Below are positions 47,046 to 59,510 of a stretch of DNA of 64,000 nt, in pieces. A program made the position numbers and the translations under genes. The DNA is from Ambrosia x helenae. Its lineage: Eukaryota > Streptophyta > Magnoliopsida > Asterales > Asteraceae. Each line of letters starts with the position of its first letter. Position 1 is the first letter of the stretch. Below the pieces are notes generated by a model that saw only the letters and a list, made by a program, of their open reading frames with translations, was not told the origin of the DNA and made no database searches. Where the stretch lies: assembly GCA_030844895.1 (NCBI GenBank), contig JAUTDX010007096.1, positions 189,001 to 253,000 of the forward strand. Direction: 5' to 3'.

Positions 47046-48088
47046 TCTATACATATAATAAACCAAAGCCATTTTAATGACATGACACTCAAAGAGGCAT
47101 TCTCCCCTTTGAGTGTGTCATGTGTCATCCTATGTGGCATTTTTAAAAAACAAAAGGGATTAAGTTATTTTAGGAAAACAAATATTTAAAAACAAAATTA
47201 GATTTTTCTCCCTTATGTTTCCTCCCATAATTTATAAACGTTAATATCTTTTATATACGAGATTTTTTAAAGAAAAAAATTACACCAAATTAACGAGCGT
47301 TTTATTATCTTTCCAACGAGTACCATAGTGTTATATAAAAAACGAAAAAAACAACTATTTTTCGTTTGAAGTATTAGGTGTTAGCATTGATTTATAGATT
47401 TTTTTTTAGGTTAGGAATTGAATATTGATATTAGAGTTATACATTTTTTAGCCTTTATGATAGGCGTTAATATTAGAGTTATACATTATTTTAGGTTAGA
47501 TATTAAATATTGATATTAGAGATGCATTTTTTAAGCCTTTATGATAGGTGTTAATACTAAAGTTATATATTGTATTATGTTAGATACCCATATCAGTATG
47601 TTAGAGTTGTGTATTTTTTTAGCCATTAGGATATATGTTAATATTAGAGTCACATTAGAGTTATATATCGTTTTAGGTTAGGTGTTAGCATTAGAGTTGT
47701 ACATTATTTTAGGTTAGGTATTAATATTAGAGTTATACATTTTGTGGGGTTTTGTTCATATAGAAAAAAAACACAAAGTGTTAAGGTAATTTATTAATCA
47801 TGTATAGGCAAGTCACTAATTATGTTCAAATCAGTAAATATGAATTCTATTTTCAACATGTGTTAGCATTGGAGTTGTACATTGTTTTAGGTTAGGTATT
47901 AATATTAGAGTTATACATTGTTTAAGGTTAGGCGTTAACATTGGAGAGACATTGTTAATTGTTTTTGTTTAGGTGCTACTCGAAGCTTTCCTGCATGTAA
48001 CTGTAAAGTGCATATTCTATTTCATATATAAAATTGATATGTTATAATAGATTTCTCAACCCCGGGACGTTCCCGGGGTATAATCTAG
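47046..48088 (+). mobile_element. Non-autonomous Helitron 1
   Basis: The 5' end TCTATACATATAATAAACC follows host A; the 3' end is a hairpin CCCCGGGA-CGT-TCCCGGGG, then TATAATCTAG before host T. TC...CTRR ends, a 3' hairpin about ten bases from the end, A/T insertion and no TSD are Helitron hallmarks. The 1,043-bp interior is non-coding and has a degenerate internal repeat (ttaggttaggyrttaayatt, 47390-47940). It encodes no Rep/helicase, so it would need a partner element. Confidence 0.88.
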
Positions 48089-48298
48089 TGCAAGCATATA
48101 TGGAGGAGGCGAGGAGCGTATATAGAAAAAGAAAGAGACAGAGGATTGGCGATGAAAAGAACAGAGAAAAAACTAGGGGTGCGATTTAGTCTCACCCCAA
48201 ACGCCCTTTCGAGTATGAGTTACAACCACATATAAAATTATCTTCAAAATCATTAAACCAAAAGCCTTAATCCATCATAAAGCTTCAATCATTACTTC

Positions 48299-48699
48299 GA
48301 GGGTGTTTGGGATTGAGTTTGGATATGCAAAAGTGTTTTTAGTCAAAAGTGCTTATTTGCTTATGACTTTTTAAAAAAGAGTTTTAAAAAAAGTGTTTGG
48401 ATTAGCTTTTTGGATGAGACACGTCAAAAATCAATAAATTGTTGTTTTTTAAGTGTTTTGCTTAACTTATTGTGAATATTGGTTGTATGAGTGGTAAATT
48501 TGTAATTTTTTTCCAAAAGTCAAAAGCCAAAAGTCAGGATTTCTAACTTTTCAAAAACAGTTTTTCCACCCTTAAAAGCTAAAAGCCAAAAGTCAAAACA
48601 GAAAGTGTTTTTGGGTTACACAAACAGCTTAACTTATTGGCTTTTTAGAAAAGCCAATAAGTCAATAAGTTATTTTGAAACTCAATCCCAAACACCCTC
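48299..48699. mobile_element. Tourist-like MITE D
   Basis: A 401-bp element with a near-perfect inverted end of over 20 bp starting GAGGGTGTTTGGGATTGAGT. The flanks are TTC at 48296-48298 and 48700-48702, a 3-bp TSD that departs from TWA. Internal 'aaaagtgttttt' and 'gccaaaagtca' repeat in both orientations. Confidence 0.85.
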
Positions 48700-48702
48700 T
48701 TC

Positions 48703-49319
48703 ATTAACTTGGAACTTGAAGACTTTGAAGATGCATTTCTCCATCATGATTTCATTCTTGAGTGTAAGATGACAAAATTATGTGATTTCTAAGTGTACTG
48801 AATCCATCATTAAATGTAAGCAGTTAAGGATAAGACGGTTAGAGCATGTAGTGTGGCATAACGTGTAACTCATGCCTAGACTTGATTTGATTAATAATAA
48901 GTGGTTATGTGTGTAACATAAGTCGAGCACAATATATATAAAGCAAATAATAGTACAGCTTTGATGAAACATGTCACATAAGTTATCACATTATTCCTTC
49001 ACAACAAGAACAAACCCACAAATCAATAGTTTACACTTAGAAGAGTTGTAAACCAATAATGTCTCTTTGTATTAAATAAGTGTTTGACATGTTACTCGTA
49101 AGTCAAATCTCAAAAGCGAGGTGTTACATATGGTAACAAACTGACACTACGGGTTACATTATAGTTTGGTGAGTGTCACCCACGACGGTGATTATATATA
49201 GTGTCCTTCGACGTTGAGGGTTGTTTGATTTGAAGTTTAATCACTACATAAATTGACCAGAAATTGAAGGATTCAAATAGAAAGAAAAAAAAAGGAATTT
49301 AATGAATGGTTGATATCTA
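48703..49319. other. Unassigned AT-rich stretch
   Basis: No gene recognised between MITE D and the second Helitron. Confidence 0.4.
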
Positions 49320-49973
49320 TCTATACATATAATAAACCAAAGCCATTTTAATGACATGGCATTCAAAGAGGGTATTCTCTTCATTGAGTGTGACATGTGT
49401 CATCCCATGTGGCAAGGACTTTATTTTAGGAAAATAATAATTTAAAATTTAAAAACAAAATTAGATTTTTATCTCTAATGTTTTCTCTCATAACTTTTAA
49501 ACGTTAATATCTTTTATATACGAGATTTTTTAAAGAAAAAAATTACACCAAATTAACGAGTGTTTTATTATCTTTCCAACGGGTACCATAGTGTTATATA
49601 AAAAACGGAGAAAAAAACGACTATTTTTTGTGTGGTGTTGTTCATACAGGAAAAAAAACACAAAGTGTTCAGGTTATTCATTAATCATGTATAGGCAAGT
49701 CATTAGTTATGTTCAAACCAGTAAATATGATTTTTATTTACAACATGTGTTAGCATTGGAGTTGTACATTGCTTTAGGTTAGGTTTTAATATTAGAGTTA
49801 TACAATGTTTAAGGTTATGCACTAACATTGAAGATACATTGTTAATTGTTTTAGGTTAAGTGCTACCCGAAACTTTCCTGCATGTAACTGTAAAACGCAT
49901 CAGTCTATTTCAGGTGTAAAATTGATATTTCAAATTAGATTTCTCAACCCGGGACGCTCCCGGGATATATTAG
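49320..49973 (+). mobile_element. Non-autonomous Helitron 2
   Basis: The 5' end TCTATACATATAATAAACC is preceded by A and is identical to Helitron 1. The 3' hairpin is CCCGGGA-CGC-TCCCGGG and the terminus TTAG (mutated CTAG) is followed by T. Internal sequence follows Helitron 1 with deletions. Confidence 0.85.
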
Positions 49974-50514
49974 TTTAAAAAAAAAATTGTGGGTTTTGGT
50001 CGGGCCTGGGATTAGGTGATACCCGACCCAATTACCCTTTTTTTATATTAGAATATGATAACTTATTGCAGAGATTTGTTTAAAGTAATAATAATAATAA
50101 TATTGATTAATCATATATTGACAAGTCATTAACTATGTTGTCATATTAGATATTTTATTATGTCATATTAGATATTTCAACCCGAGACGCTCTCCAACAA
50201 GTAATTGCTATGTTTTCTTTTTCTACCATATTCTGAAATAGCTCATATCTTATTGTATGCAGTTAAAGACCTTTGACTTAATGTATTGGTGCTAAACAAT
50301 CTTTGTCCCCTTGAAGTGCTTGGGATCTTAATATTCTATTTTATAGTTTTAGATGTTGCTGTTGTAAGGTGAAATGGATCTTTTGGTATATATTTTTTTT
50401 AAAGTATCTAATGTAAGTCGATACATAGATGCCATTTTTATAGTTTAGATACTTCTAATTTTATTCACTTTACTTAGATTTCTCAACCCGGGACGCTCCC
50501 GGGGTATAATCTAG
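49974..50514 (+). mobile_element. Degenerate Helitron piece with intact 3' end
   Basis: At 50484-50514 the sequence reads AACCCGGGACGCTCCCGGGG then TATAATCTAG before T, a complete Helitron 3' terminus. A damaged version (caacccgagacgctctcc) is at 50173. 'gggattaggtgatacccgac' near 50000 matches the inverse of 53925-53950. No clean 5' end was found. Confidence 0.65.
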
Positions 50515-51179
50515 TATAGCATATGACCAAAACTTAAAAAAAAAAAATTCTTAAAGTTGTAAAGAAATCATGTATAAGGATTTTGACAACAACCAAAACA
50601 GTCCAAAAGATATGAGTACCTACCAAATAATTGTATTACATGTGTATCTAAAATTAAGCATTGCATCTTTTAATAATAAAGCCATGTTATATTTTAAATT
50701 GTGGAAGATGAAAAATAGCCCTCTTGATGCAGATTGTAGAGTGGAAGGTGCAACTATAAGGTAGTTGGGTTGGCCCTATTTGGAGGTTGACATTTAATCA
50801 TATGATAAGAAATTATATTTATTTAATTTAATTTTCTATAATATTACGTGTTGGCAAACAACATACCTCAAGTTCACAAAATTGTTTTTGTCACCTGAAT
50901 TGTGCAATCAATATCTTCATGATAGAGTGGAATGAAGTTGTAATTTTCGGTTGTTATAGATTTGACTTGTATAGACTCGTTAAATCACTGAAATATAAAT
51001 GAAGTAGATTGAAATTCGACCATGATAGTGAAACTAAAGTTTGTTACTTTAAAATTAATTCATGAAAACTTAGGTCATCTTATTAAGCATGCAATAAATG
51101 AAAACTAAATGTGGTTGTACCACGTGTTTTGTAATTAAGGGTTGGTTTATGTAGAGTGATGTGTATGTTGAGAAAAGGG
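50515..51179. other. Unassigned AT-rich stretch
   Basis: No gene recognised. Confidence 0.4.
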
Positions 51180-51795
51180 TTTTTTTTTTTTAACGGCCAA
51201 CAAAACTTTATTCCAAAGCTAGCAAGATACTAGCAATAAAAAACCGTGGTACAATATCTGAAAACAACAACCAAAAAGTGGGGAAACAACCCACACAATC
51301 AAAAACAAACAAATCCAAACTATCCCATTTTAATTGCATCAAAACTACAACAAAAATCCCAAGACATATTCACCATTCTAGATCGGTTTGTAACCCATAA
51401 GAAAGTCATAATCTTGATCTCCTCCATAATTTTCCGAACGGACACTTCTTTTTTATTGAACACGTAATCGTTTCTTGCTCGCCAAATGCTCCAAAAGGTT
51501 GTTAATACCACTGCATAAAACGCTTTCCTCACCCTAGCCCCATTCTTTGCCGTCAAGTGGTAGTATAATAAGTCACGAGCATGAAAAGCAACAAAACTCG
51601 GAACTTTGCACCAAGCAAAAACCAATTGCCACACCTTCACTAACTTCGAGCAACCTATAAATAAATGATCAATAGATTCGATACTTTCATTACAAATGCT
51701 ACACACCTGAGTCGAAACCGGAATATTTCTTCGGGCCAGCGCTTTGACTGTTGGCACATCTAAATGCAAATAAGCAATACCACAACACACCTAAT
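51180..51795 (-). mobile_element. 5'-truncated LINE 3' end
   Basis: The minus strand encodes the C-terminal zinc-binding part of a plant LINE ORF2: PTVKALARRNIPVSTQVCSI, then C-x2-C (CSICN), HLFIGC and the tail TFWSIWRARNDYVFNKK. The poly(A) appears as 12 T at 51180-51191. The RT core is missing. The TSD was not resolved. It is a different subfamily from the LINE at 3751. Confidence 0.82.
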
Positions 51796-52250
51796 TCTGT
51801 TAAAAAACACCTAATTAATATAATAGGGGTTTTTTTTGGGTATTGGTAGAGAACTCATACTCACTAGTCGCTACTAAATTACACAAATTATAACCTTGTT
51901 TGGTAGTGAAGTTAAGACCTTTCATTAAGAGGCAAGAATATATATAAAATAAGCTCGACTCACATTAACAATATAGTAGGGGTATTAGTTATTAGAAGAG
52001 TAAATTCTCAAATTCGTCCATGAGGTTTGGCCAGATTTGCTAGATCCATCCAAACAAGTTTTTTTCTCATCCGGACCCTTCAGGTTTATGTTTAAATGCC
52101 AAATCCATTCAAAAAGTTAACCTAGTTAACTTAATCAGTTAAATGGGGGCTAATATGGTCATTTTGTTTGTTAAATGAAGGGCAAATTGGTAAATTTACT
52201 ATATTTAATTTATTTTTGGTTTTTTAATACCTTTTAAAAACTTTATATGT
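51796..52250. other. Unassigned stretch
   Basis: Nothing recognised. Confidence 0.35.
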
Positions 52251-52660
52251 TCCAGAGTTTAAAAGTAGAAGGAAAGGAAAGGAAGCGAAAAGAAAGGGGG
52301 ACAATTTTGTGTTCCAGAGTTTTATTAAAGGAAAGAAGTGGAGGGAAGAGGAATGAAAATTCATCCAAATAACAATCCTTTCGAATTGGAAGGAAGCGGG
52401 AGGAAGGAAAGTAAGAAAAAATTTAAGTAATCATTTACCAATTTACCCTCTCATTTAACCTATAATAAAATCTTACAAGGGTATAATTGTAAAATATACG
52501 TTTCTTTTCTCTTCCTTTCAACTCGGGAACACATAAAAGCTTTAGTTTCTTTTCTTTTCCCTTCAACTCGGGAACACGAAATAAAATTATATATTTTCCT
52601 TTCTTTTCTCTCCTAATATCTCTTTCTCTTCTTTTCTTTTATTTAGTAAACTCGGGAAAG
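52251..52660. mobile_element. Purine/pyrimidine-rich inverted repeat (MITE-like)
   Basis: The left half is rich in 'aaaggaaagg' and the right half in 'cctttctttt', so the region can fold on itself. The ends TTCCAGAGTTTA and TAAACTCGGGAA are near-inverse, and each motif occurs more than once (52251, 52312; 52528, 52566, 52647). TSD not found. Confidence 0.5.
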
Positions 52661-53581
52661 TGAGACCCACCACCCACCTCTTTCTTCCCCTTTCACCCAC
52701 CTCCTTCCTCACCTTTCACCACCACATATGTGAAGAACGGAATCATTCGTTTAGGTAAAAGATCTTTACAGTTCTTGAATTTGTGACGCTTAATAACATG
52801 AGCCATAAAATTCAAATCGTTTAGATGCAAAAATTTGTCTTATCCTCCATCCCTCTGGTCCTATATTTCTAAACAAGTTCATGAGAAAATAATAATCCAT
52901 CAACAACCAATAGATTTGTGTATTTGAATCATTTGATGTGGCACAGGTACTTTGTAAAGCGTGTTTGAAAGATGGTTAGTGATGGTGGTGAAAGGTGAAG
53001 AAGGAGGTGGGTGATTCGGTGACTAATGATTCTCTTTTCAATTTCAAAATCTAAATCTTCATATTGTAAAAACGTCACCACCATATACTTTATGTTTATC
53101 GGTATATTTAGGGGGACACAATTTTCCAGCATTTATTTTTTAGTATTTTTTGAAAACGGCTGTGAAAAAGTCGAAATGAAGTTGTTTTTGGGCAAAATGA
53201 TAGATCAAAATGGCTTATCACTGACTCGATAATTCCCTATTAGTTTATGTTGTATAATAACAGGAATGGCTTCAAAAAAATTTGGTCGTCTTGTAATTTC
53301 CCCCTTTTTACAGTCTTTTTTTTATTCTTATTTTACAAATGAAAGTTTTTACCATTTAAAAAAAACATATACACTTTTTTTTTTCTTTTACTAAATTTTT
53401 ACTAAATGAAATGAATGAACTAGTAAAGCGATGCCGTTCAAAAAAATAAATAAAAAAAATTAAAGCGATGACATTAAGGTTTATAGGATTTTATTAACTC
53501 GCGAAACCGTCTATTATAATTATCTTTTCGTGACTTAATTAGGTGAACCCATCTTACATGTCTTTATTTATTTATAAAGAA
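52661..53581. other. Unassigned AT-rich stretch
   Basis: No gene recognised. Confidence 0.4.
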
Positions 53582-54367
53582 CTAGTTTTTATCCCGGGAG
53601 CGTCCCGGGTTGAAATATCTAATATAACATAATAAAATATATTAATATTATTATTATTATTATAAACAAATCTCTGCCATAAGTTATCATATTCAAATAT
53701 ATAAAAAACGAATTTCTGTGCCGGGGTATAAATCTAGTGTCATTACAAATGAATTCGAAAGTTTGTAATCGATCATTCTAAAAAGAACTAACATGAAATA
53801 AGAAAAAAAAGTTAATTATTGAAATATCGAACGCATTAATCTAAGGGTTATGTGATGCGTTAAAAAATTCATAGGTATATGATCGGGTATGTAGTTCGGG
53901 TATATGGGTATGTTGTTTCGGGTAATCGGGTCGGGTATCACCTAATCCCAGACCCGACCCAAACACACAATTTTTTTCAAACTAATTCCAAACCCGACAC
54001 AATACATGTCGGGTTACAAAAAATAATCATATTTTTCTCCGATTTTTATATAACACTATGGTACTCGTTAGAAAGATAATAAAACGCTCGTTAATTTGGT
54101 GTAATTTTTTTCTTTAAAAAATCTCGTATATAAAAGATACTAACGTTTAAAAGTTATGAGAGGAAACACGAGAGATAAAATAATAAAGGTTTAATATTTA
54201 GATTTAGTAGATTAGGTATTTAATAGATTAAGTTAAAAATTATAATAGATTAGGTTAATCATATTTTTTTTTTTTTAATTGGTTTAGAGTTGCCACATTA
54301 CATCCTATGTGGCATCTCTCAAAGGAGAGATTGCATAAGAGTATGACATGTAGGATTAATCCCTTTG

Positions 54368-54414
<47 letters not shown>
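53582..54414 (-). mobile_element. Non-autonomous Helitron 3 (reverse orientation)
   Basis: On the minus strand the 5' end TCTATATATATATA follows A, and the 3' end is AACCCGGGACGCTCCCGGGA then TAAAAACTAG before T. The part at 54040-54170 is the inverse of the 5' third of Helitrons 1 and 2. Inside is a plus-oriented relic of another 3' end (ccggggtataaatctag, about 53722-53738), so the copy is nested or rearranged. A (TA)n tract of about 40 bp sits at the 5' edge. Confidence 0.75.
54372..54411. repeat. (TA)n microsatellite at the Helitron 5' end
   Basis: About 20 TA units occupy the place of the TCTATACATATAATA end seen in sister Helitrons, so it probably grew from that terminus. Confidence 0.9.
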
Positions 54415-55134
54415 TTATCACAATCAAATCTTCCCTTATAGAAATCATCTACACTTTTCAAATAAATAACACATCTTGATGTCACACAGAAGGTCAAGTG
54501 ATACTTTGTCTCTCTTCCTAATAAATAGGTAGACCCAAGTTTAAATTTTGTCGTCAGCAATTTTTTTCTTCTAGAAAACAAGTCAGTCGGCTTTCTTATG
54601 AAATGGTTTGACGTCATCATCGAGTGTCATCAAACTAAGACCTGCTGTAGTGGGGTGTGATCGGGGCTTGAAATCACAAGATAGAGCCTCCCACACCGTT
54701 ACAGGGGGGCTCCATCTTCCAAAAATCACTCCGGACGTTACAAACATAACGATATGCAAGATATTCAACAACCAATAGGTTGTTGACACGTACCTCATTC
54801 CAACGGCCATTTTTTTAAGGTTCGAAAATTTATTTATTTATTTATTTTTTAAACCAACGGGGCCTTATCTTTTTCCCACTACCACTACACCCCTTTTTTA
54901 CTTCAAGCCACATGCTGACTTAGCTGCCACGTGAAACAATCAGAAACAGTGGCCTGAAGTTTTTCCCCTTACCACTACATATGGTCTAACAATGAACGAT
55001 TATAATTTCATCTAAGCTATAGATATATACCCTAGTTATGAAGAGACATGTCCCTGAGTTTTAATAGATACAAAAACATATTATTCTTGATCTAAGAAAA
55101 AAAAGATTTATAAACTAATTTATTTTGGGGTTCT
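54415..55134. other. Unassigned stretch
   Basis: No convincing gene. Short minus-strand frames near 54583-54810 lack family features. Confidence 0.4.
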
Positions 55135-55263
55135 AGGTTTCATACACCACGTGACATCATATTTTGAGGTGTGTGACATCATATTCTGGGTAGGTAGCAG
55201 TCTTCTATTAGTGTGTGAGGTGGGCCAAAATGTATAAATCCTAATAAGAGATGTATGATTCCT
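55135..55263. mobile_element. Small MITE-like repeat (copy 2 of 2)
   Basis: Diverged sibling of 2011-2140: begins AGGTTTCATACACC, ends GATGTATGATTCCT, with matching interior order. It lies about 0.8 kb upstream of the GT14 start codon, so it may overlap that promoter region. Confidence 0.6.
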
Positions 55264-55571
55264 AAATACCTTTATTTTGGTAGATACAAAAACATTGAAT
55301 TATTGCTAACAAAACAACCATCTAATTTAATGATCTCGTGTCCATATAAAACCAAGATTTATAATCAAAAAGTAATCTTCCCAACAAAACAGTAACAACA
55401 CAACATAAAGATTCAAAGAAAATAAATAAATAATAAATAAATTACTGTATACTATACGAATCAAATCAATTACACACTTTGTTGTTCTTCTTCTTCTCTC
55501 CACTGTCATTACTTTTCTCTATATTCCCTTTGAACGTGGATGCTTTCACTCTACCAACAGATTCCATCAAG

Positions 55572-56001
55572 GTGATTCATTTCTTCAAACTTTTATCTTT
55601 ATTTTTCTGGGATTTTATTTATTTGTAATGGGTATGTCTTCTTTTTTGTTATTTTGTTGTGATTTGATTGTAAGGTGTTGAAATCTGATGCATTTGTTTC
55701 TTCTTTTAAAGATGTGATTTGTTTTTTCCCCCAAATCAGTTGTTAATATGGACATTTGTTTAATTCTGTTTTGGATCTGTATGCTAATCTTTAACTAAGT
55801 TTTTTTTTTTTTAAATCTGATCTGACATGGTGTCTGCTGTTTAGTAGTATGATAGCAAGTTTTGATTTTTAATTTAAGTTACTTCAAGAAACATAATCTT
55901 GATTTTAGACTATGAAAGAATAAGTTGTTTAATGCTTCCATTTTAGTTGAACTTAGTCATGAATATTGAACTAATTTTCTTGATTTTTTGTGGTTTAACA
56001 G
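55572..56001 (+). other. Probable intron in the 5' UTR of the GT14 gene
   Basis: The sequence CCATCAAG|GTGATTC (donor) and TTTAACAG|CCTGC (acceptor) brackets a T-rich 430-bp stretch just upstream of the ATG at 56086. The layout is that of a plant leader intron. No transcript evidence is available here. Confidence 0.5.
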
Positions 56002-56085
56002 CCTGCAATCGGTCTGCAGCGATCAGTATATGAAGATCTTGTGAGAATTACGCGTTCTTGAGTTGTAATATAGCTAAGTTGGATC

Positions 56086-58805
56086 ATGATAAAACTAAAA
56101 GATATTAAATCTTTTCATACAGAAAAAAGATGGGCATTCCCTCTTGCTATAACCTCAATCATATGTTTATTCCTGTTAGCAACTAGTTTCAATATGGGTC
56201 TCCTTCCTCCTTTGTACAAATTCAATTCATTTTTTCCGTTATTCAACTCTCGTCTTGCGTCGAATCAATCAATTCCGCATTTTGCTGAAGAAAAAATTAT
56301 GTATGCTACTTCAGAATCGCGTTCGTCTGTTCCTCGTTTTGCGTATTTAATTTCTGGATCAAAGGGGGACTTGGATAAGCTTTGGAGGACGCTTAGAGCG
56401 TTGTATCATCCGTGGAATTATTATGTTGTTCATCTTGATCTTGAATCTGAAGCTGAGGAACGAATGGAGCTTGCAGCGCGAGTTGAAAAAGATCCCATGT
56501 TTGCTGAAGTTGGGAATGTTTTTATGATCACGAAAGCGAATATGGTGACTTATAGAGGTCCCACAATGGTGTCGAACACTCTTCACGCGTGTGCTGTTCT
56601 TTTAAAGAAATATAAAGATTGGGATTGGTTTATAAACCTTAGTGCATCTGATTATCCTCTAGTGACTCAAGATGGTTAGTTCTCTGCTACATATGATATA
56701 CCGTGATTATCTTAACGATTTTGGATAAGATATTGTGTGTAGATTCTCATAATGTTTCCAATATTGCTCATTCATACATAGTTTTGGCAATTTTCAACTC
56801 ATTAAAAACCTAGCTTGATAGGAAACGGGTCAAACAGGTTGGAAGTTGCCCATAGTGTATTTTAAAGCTAAAATCTCCTAAACCATTTTATATAAATAAT
56901 TAATTTATATTGAAATATATAGCTTTTGTTATCATATTTGACAAATTTATTATTTACAACAAAATTAATACTTTTTGGACAAAAAGTGCTTCGAGTCAAC
57001 CCAACTTATACCCAGGTTTTGACCCGAACCCATTATTTGTACAGGAATACAGCGACAATACTTGTAAGAATTGAGCAAACAAATGATGGTAATGAAAATG
57101 CAAAAGAAACCATCATACATGACACTTCTGATTAAAACTGCTCATTCTAGCAAAGCATAGTGTTCTTTATGTCATTTTTGCTAGAACAATGGTCCATTTG
57201 CAAGTAAACGAAATCAAATCAACTACTTGAACGAAACTGATTGATTTCTTGAATGTATTTTCAGATCTTCTTTCAACATTTCGTAATCTGAATCGTGACT
57301 GGAATTTCGTTGAGCACACAAGCCAACTGGGATGGAAGGAGTAAGCTCCCTCACCTGCAGACAGTACAGGGGTGGCAATTTCAACCCGTTTATGTTAAAA
57401 TGGGTCGGTTGGGGCTTTATTTACATGCTAAATGATCAAATGAGTGAAACATTAAAATTCTAACAGAAAGGGAAGAAAAAAAACGGTTTAAAAGGTGGCC
57501 TGCGACTAAATCAAATGTTGTAAGCTTCTAAACTGTTTTACTAAAATGAATTGATAAGTTTTAAAACTTAAAGAAGCAAAAAATGTTCGTGGGTCAACCC
57601 AATCCTACCAAACCCGTTTTGACGATTGAGGGGTTAGCCGTTTTGACCCATCTACTTGTATATGCAGGGATCAAAGAGCAAAGCCTTTAATGATTGACCC
57701 TGGACTATATGAGAATAAAAAGTCAGACATCTTTTGGGTGAAACCAGACCGACCTCTGCCAACAGCATTTAAATTGTTTACCGGTGAGTTTTGTCCCAAT
57801 CTTTATACCATGCAATGCAATTTTATATAAATATTTCAATATTTTTCATGTTTCTTTTGCTTTCAATTGCAACGCTATAACCATCGGCCAAAATCTTAAA
57901 GGGTTTTAAGGCAATTATGGTGATGTGCATCTCAGATGAGTTAATGATGTATATTAGATCTGTAAAAGAGTGATTCGCTTTTCGAACCGCTGTACTTGCC
58001 ATTTTTGTTGTATCAAAATCATCATTCTTGGATGCAAAAGGAACATGAGATCTTGTAAGAATGAGCAATATTTGCCAAATTTCTTCAAAAGGCTAAAACT
58101 TCCATAAAAAAACTTCAGTTAGGGTAATCTTTTAAGTTCTAAGTTAACTGGTCTCTATGCTCCACATCCGAGAAAAAAGTCAACATGGTCATAGTTCCTT
58201 AGACATCAGCAGGCCATCATGTTTGTCGGTTTTTAATGCGCAACATTTTTACAAAAAAAAAAGTACTAGTGTTTAAGAGATCTAAAAATGTCACCTTTTT
58301 TTTTGCAGGATCAGCTTGGATGATTCTATCGCGATCATTTGTAGAATATTGCATATGGGGTTGGGATAATCTACCAAGAACTCTACTCATGTACTACACA
58401 AATTTTGTCTCTTCACCTGAAGGTTACTTTCAGACCGTTATATGCAATGTTCCAGAATTCATTCCAACCGTGGTTAACCATGATATGCACTTTATATCAT
58501 GGGACAACCCACCAAAACAGCATCCGCATGTCCTCAACATTAACGATACTGCTAAAATGATAAAAAGTGGGGCTGCATTTGCCCGTAAATTTAACCAAGA
58601 TACCACGGTTTTGGATAGAATTGATAGTCAGTTACTGCACCGCCCCAATGGGAGCTTTACCCCGGGTGGCTGGTGCAAAGGTGGCCCGTCTTGTTCGAAA
58701 GTTGGGAACCCCACACGCGTTAAACCCGGCCCAGGAGCTAACAGGCTTAGAAGACTTATTAACAAGTTAATTCAATCAGCTAAAAACGGAAATCAGTGTC
58801 GATAG
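56086..58805 (+). CDS. GT14 (Core-2/I-branching) glucuronosyltransferase-like protein
   Basis: Four exons (56086-56674, 57265-57340, 57668-57783, 58309-58805) give 1,278 bp, or 425 aa; all introns are GT-AG and the phases join. It is a type II Golgi membrane protein: a short basic N-terminus, then a membrane anchor (FPLAITSIICLFLLATSF, about residues 19-36) and a lumenal GT14 domain. Conserved blocks are RFAYLISGSKGDLDKLWRTL, DWDWFINLSASDYPLVTQD, FVEHTSQLGWKE, FVEYCIWGWDNLPRTLLMYY, SSPEGYFQTVICN and NHDMHFISWDNPPKQHPH. In Arabidopsis this family (GlcAT14A-C) adds glucuronic acid to arabinogalactan proteins. Length fits the family. Substrate is inferred from the family. It converges with the SPA gene, leaving about 0.7 kb between stop codons. 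Confidence 0.93.
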
Positions 58806-59510
58806 GTAATATTCTTTATTTTTGAGATGGGAGTATTTGGAAGAGACCAGAAGTTAGTTTTGGTCATATGCTATAGCATTTTTGTATTATCTGAATATAT
58901 GTTACATATATAAACAATTATGTACCTGTTGTGCACCTGTTAGATCATATGCCATTTGTTTGTTTATCTTATAGTCCAGTATGTAGCGAGTTTGAGCCTT
59001 AGGGTTTAGCTTAGTATTATCGGACTGTATGTTGTAGCATTTTTGTATTATCCGAATTTATACTATATAAATGATTATGTACCTGTTTTTCTCCTGTTTG
59101 ATTATGTCATTTATTTATGTTATTGTCTAGTGCGCCTATGAGGTATGTCGCCCACTGGATCTTAGATTTGCGCTCTCCTTCATATATACATAACCGTTAT
59201 AGTGCAATTACGCGTGACATACACAACTATTTGGAAATATATTTTTATTCGCCTGATCACATCACCATTTTACTTTTTTTTGTTGAATGTTTCGAAGCGG
59301 GTCAACCCAACATGTTCTGAACACAAATGAAATGAATCTGAACACAAAAGATAACACTATAATCTTTATTTCTCAGCTAAAATAATATCTGCAGTATAAG
59401 TTGTGATGATCTTTAAAACCATAATCGTCGCAAATGAACAAAAAAAGTTGTCTGTATAAAGAACTCTGCATTTAAAGCGATGACTATTAAGATTTACGCT
59501 TGTTTACCTC
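58806..59510. other. Convergent intergenic region with a duplicated 3' segment
   Basis: Two imperfect copies of about 100 bp stand at 58871-58980 and 59031-59131. Both read through 'gcatttttgtattat', 'attatgtacctgtt' and a 'gtccagt/gtctagt' end. They follow the GT14 stop and so may duplicate a polyadenylation region. The 3' UTRs of GT14 and SPA must share this interval. Confidence 0.65.
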
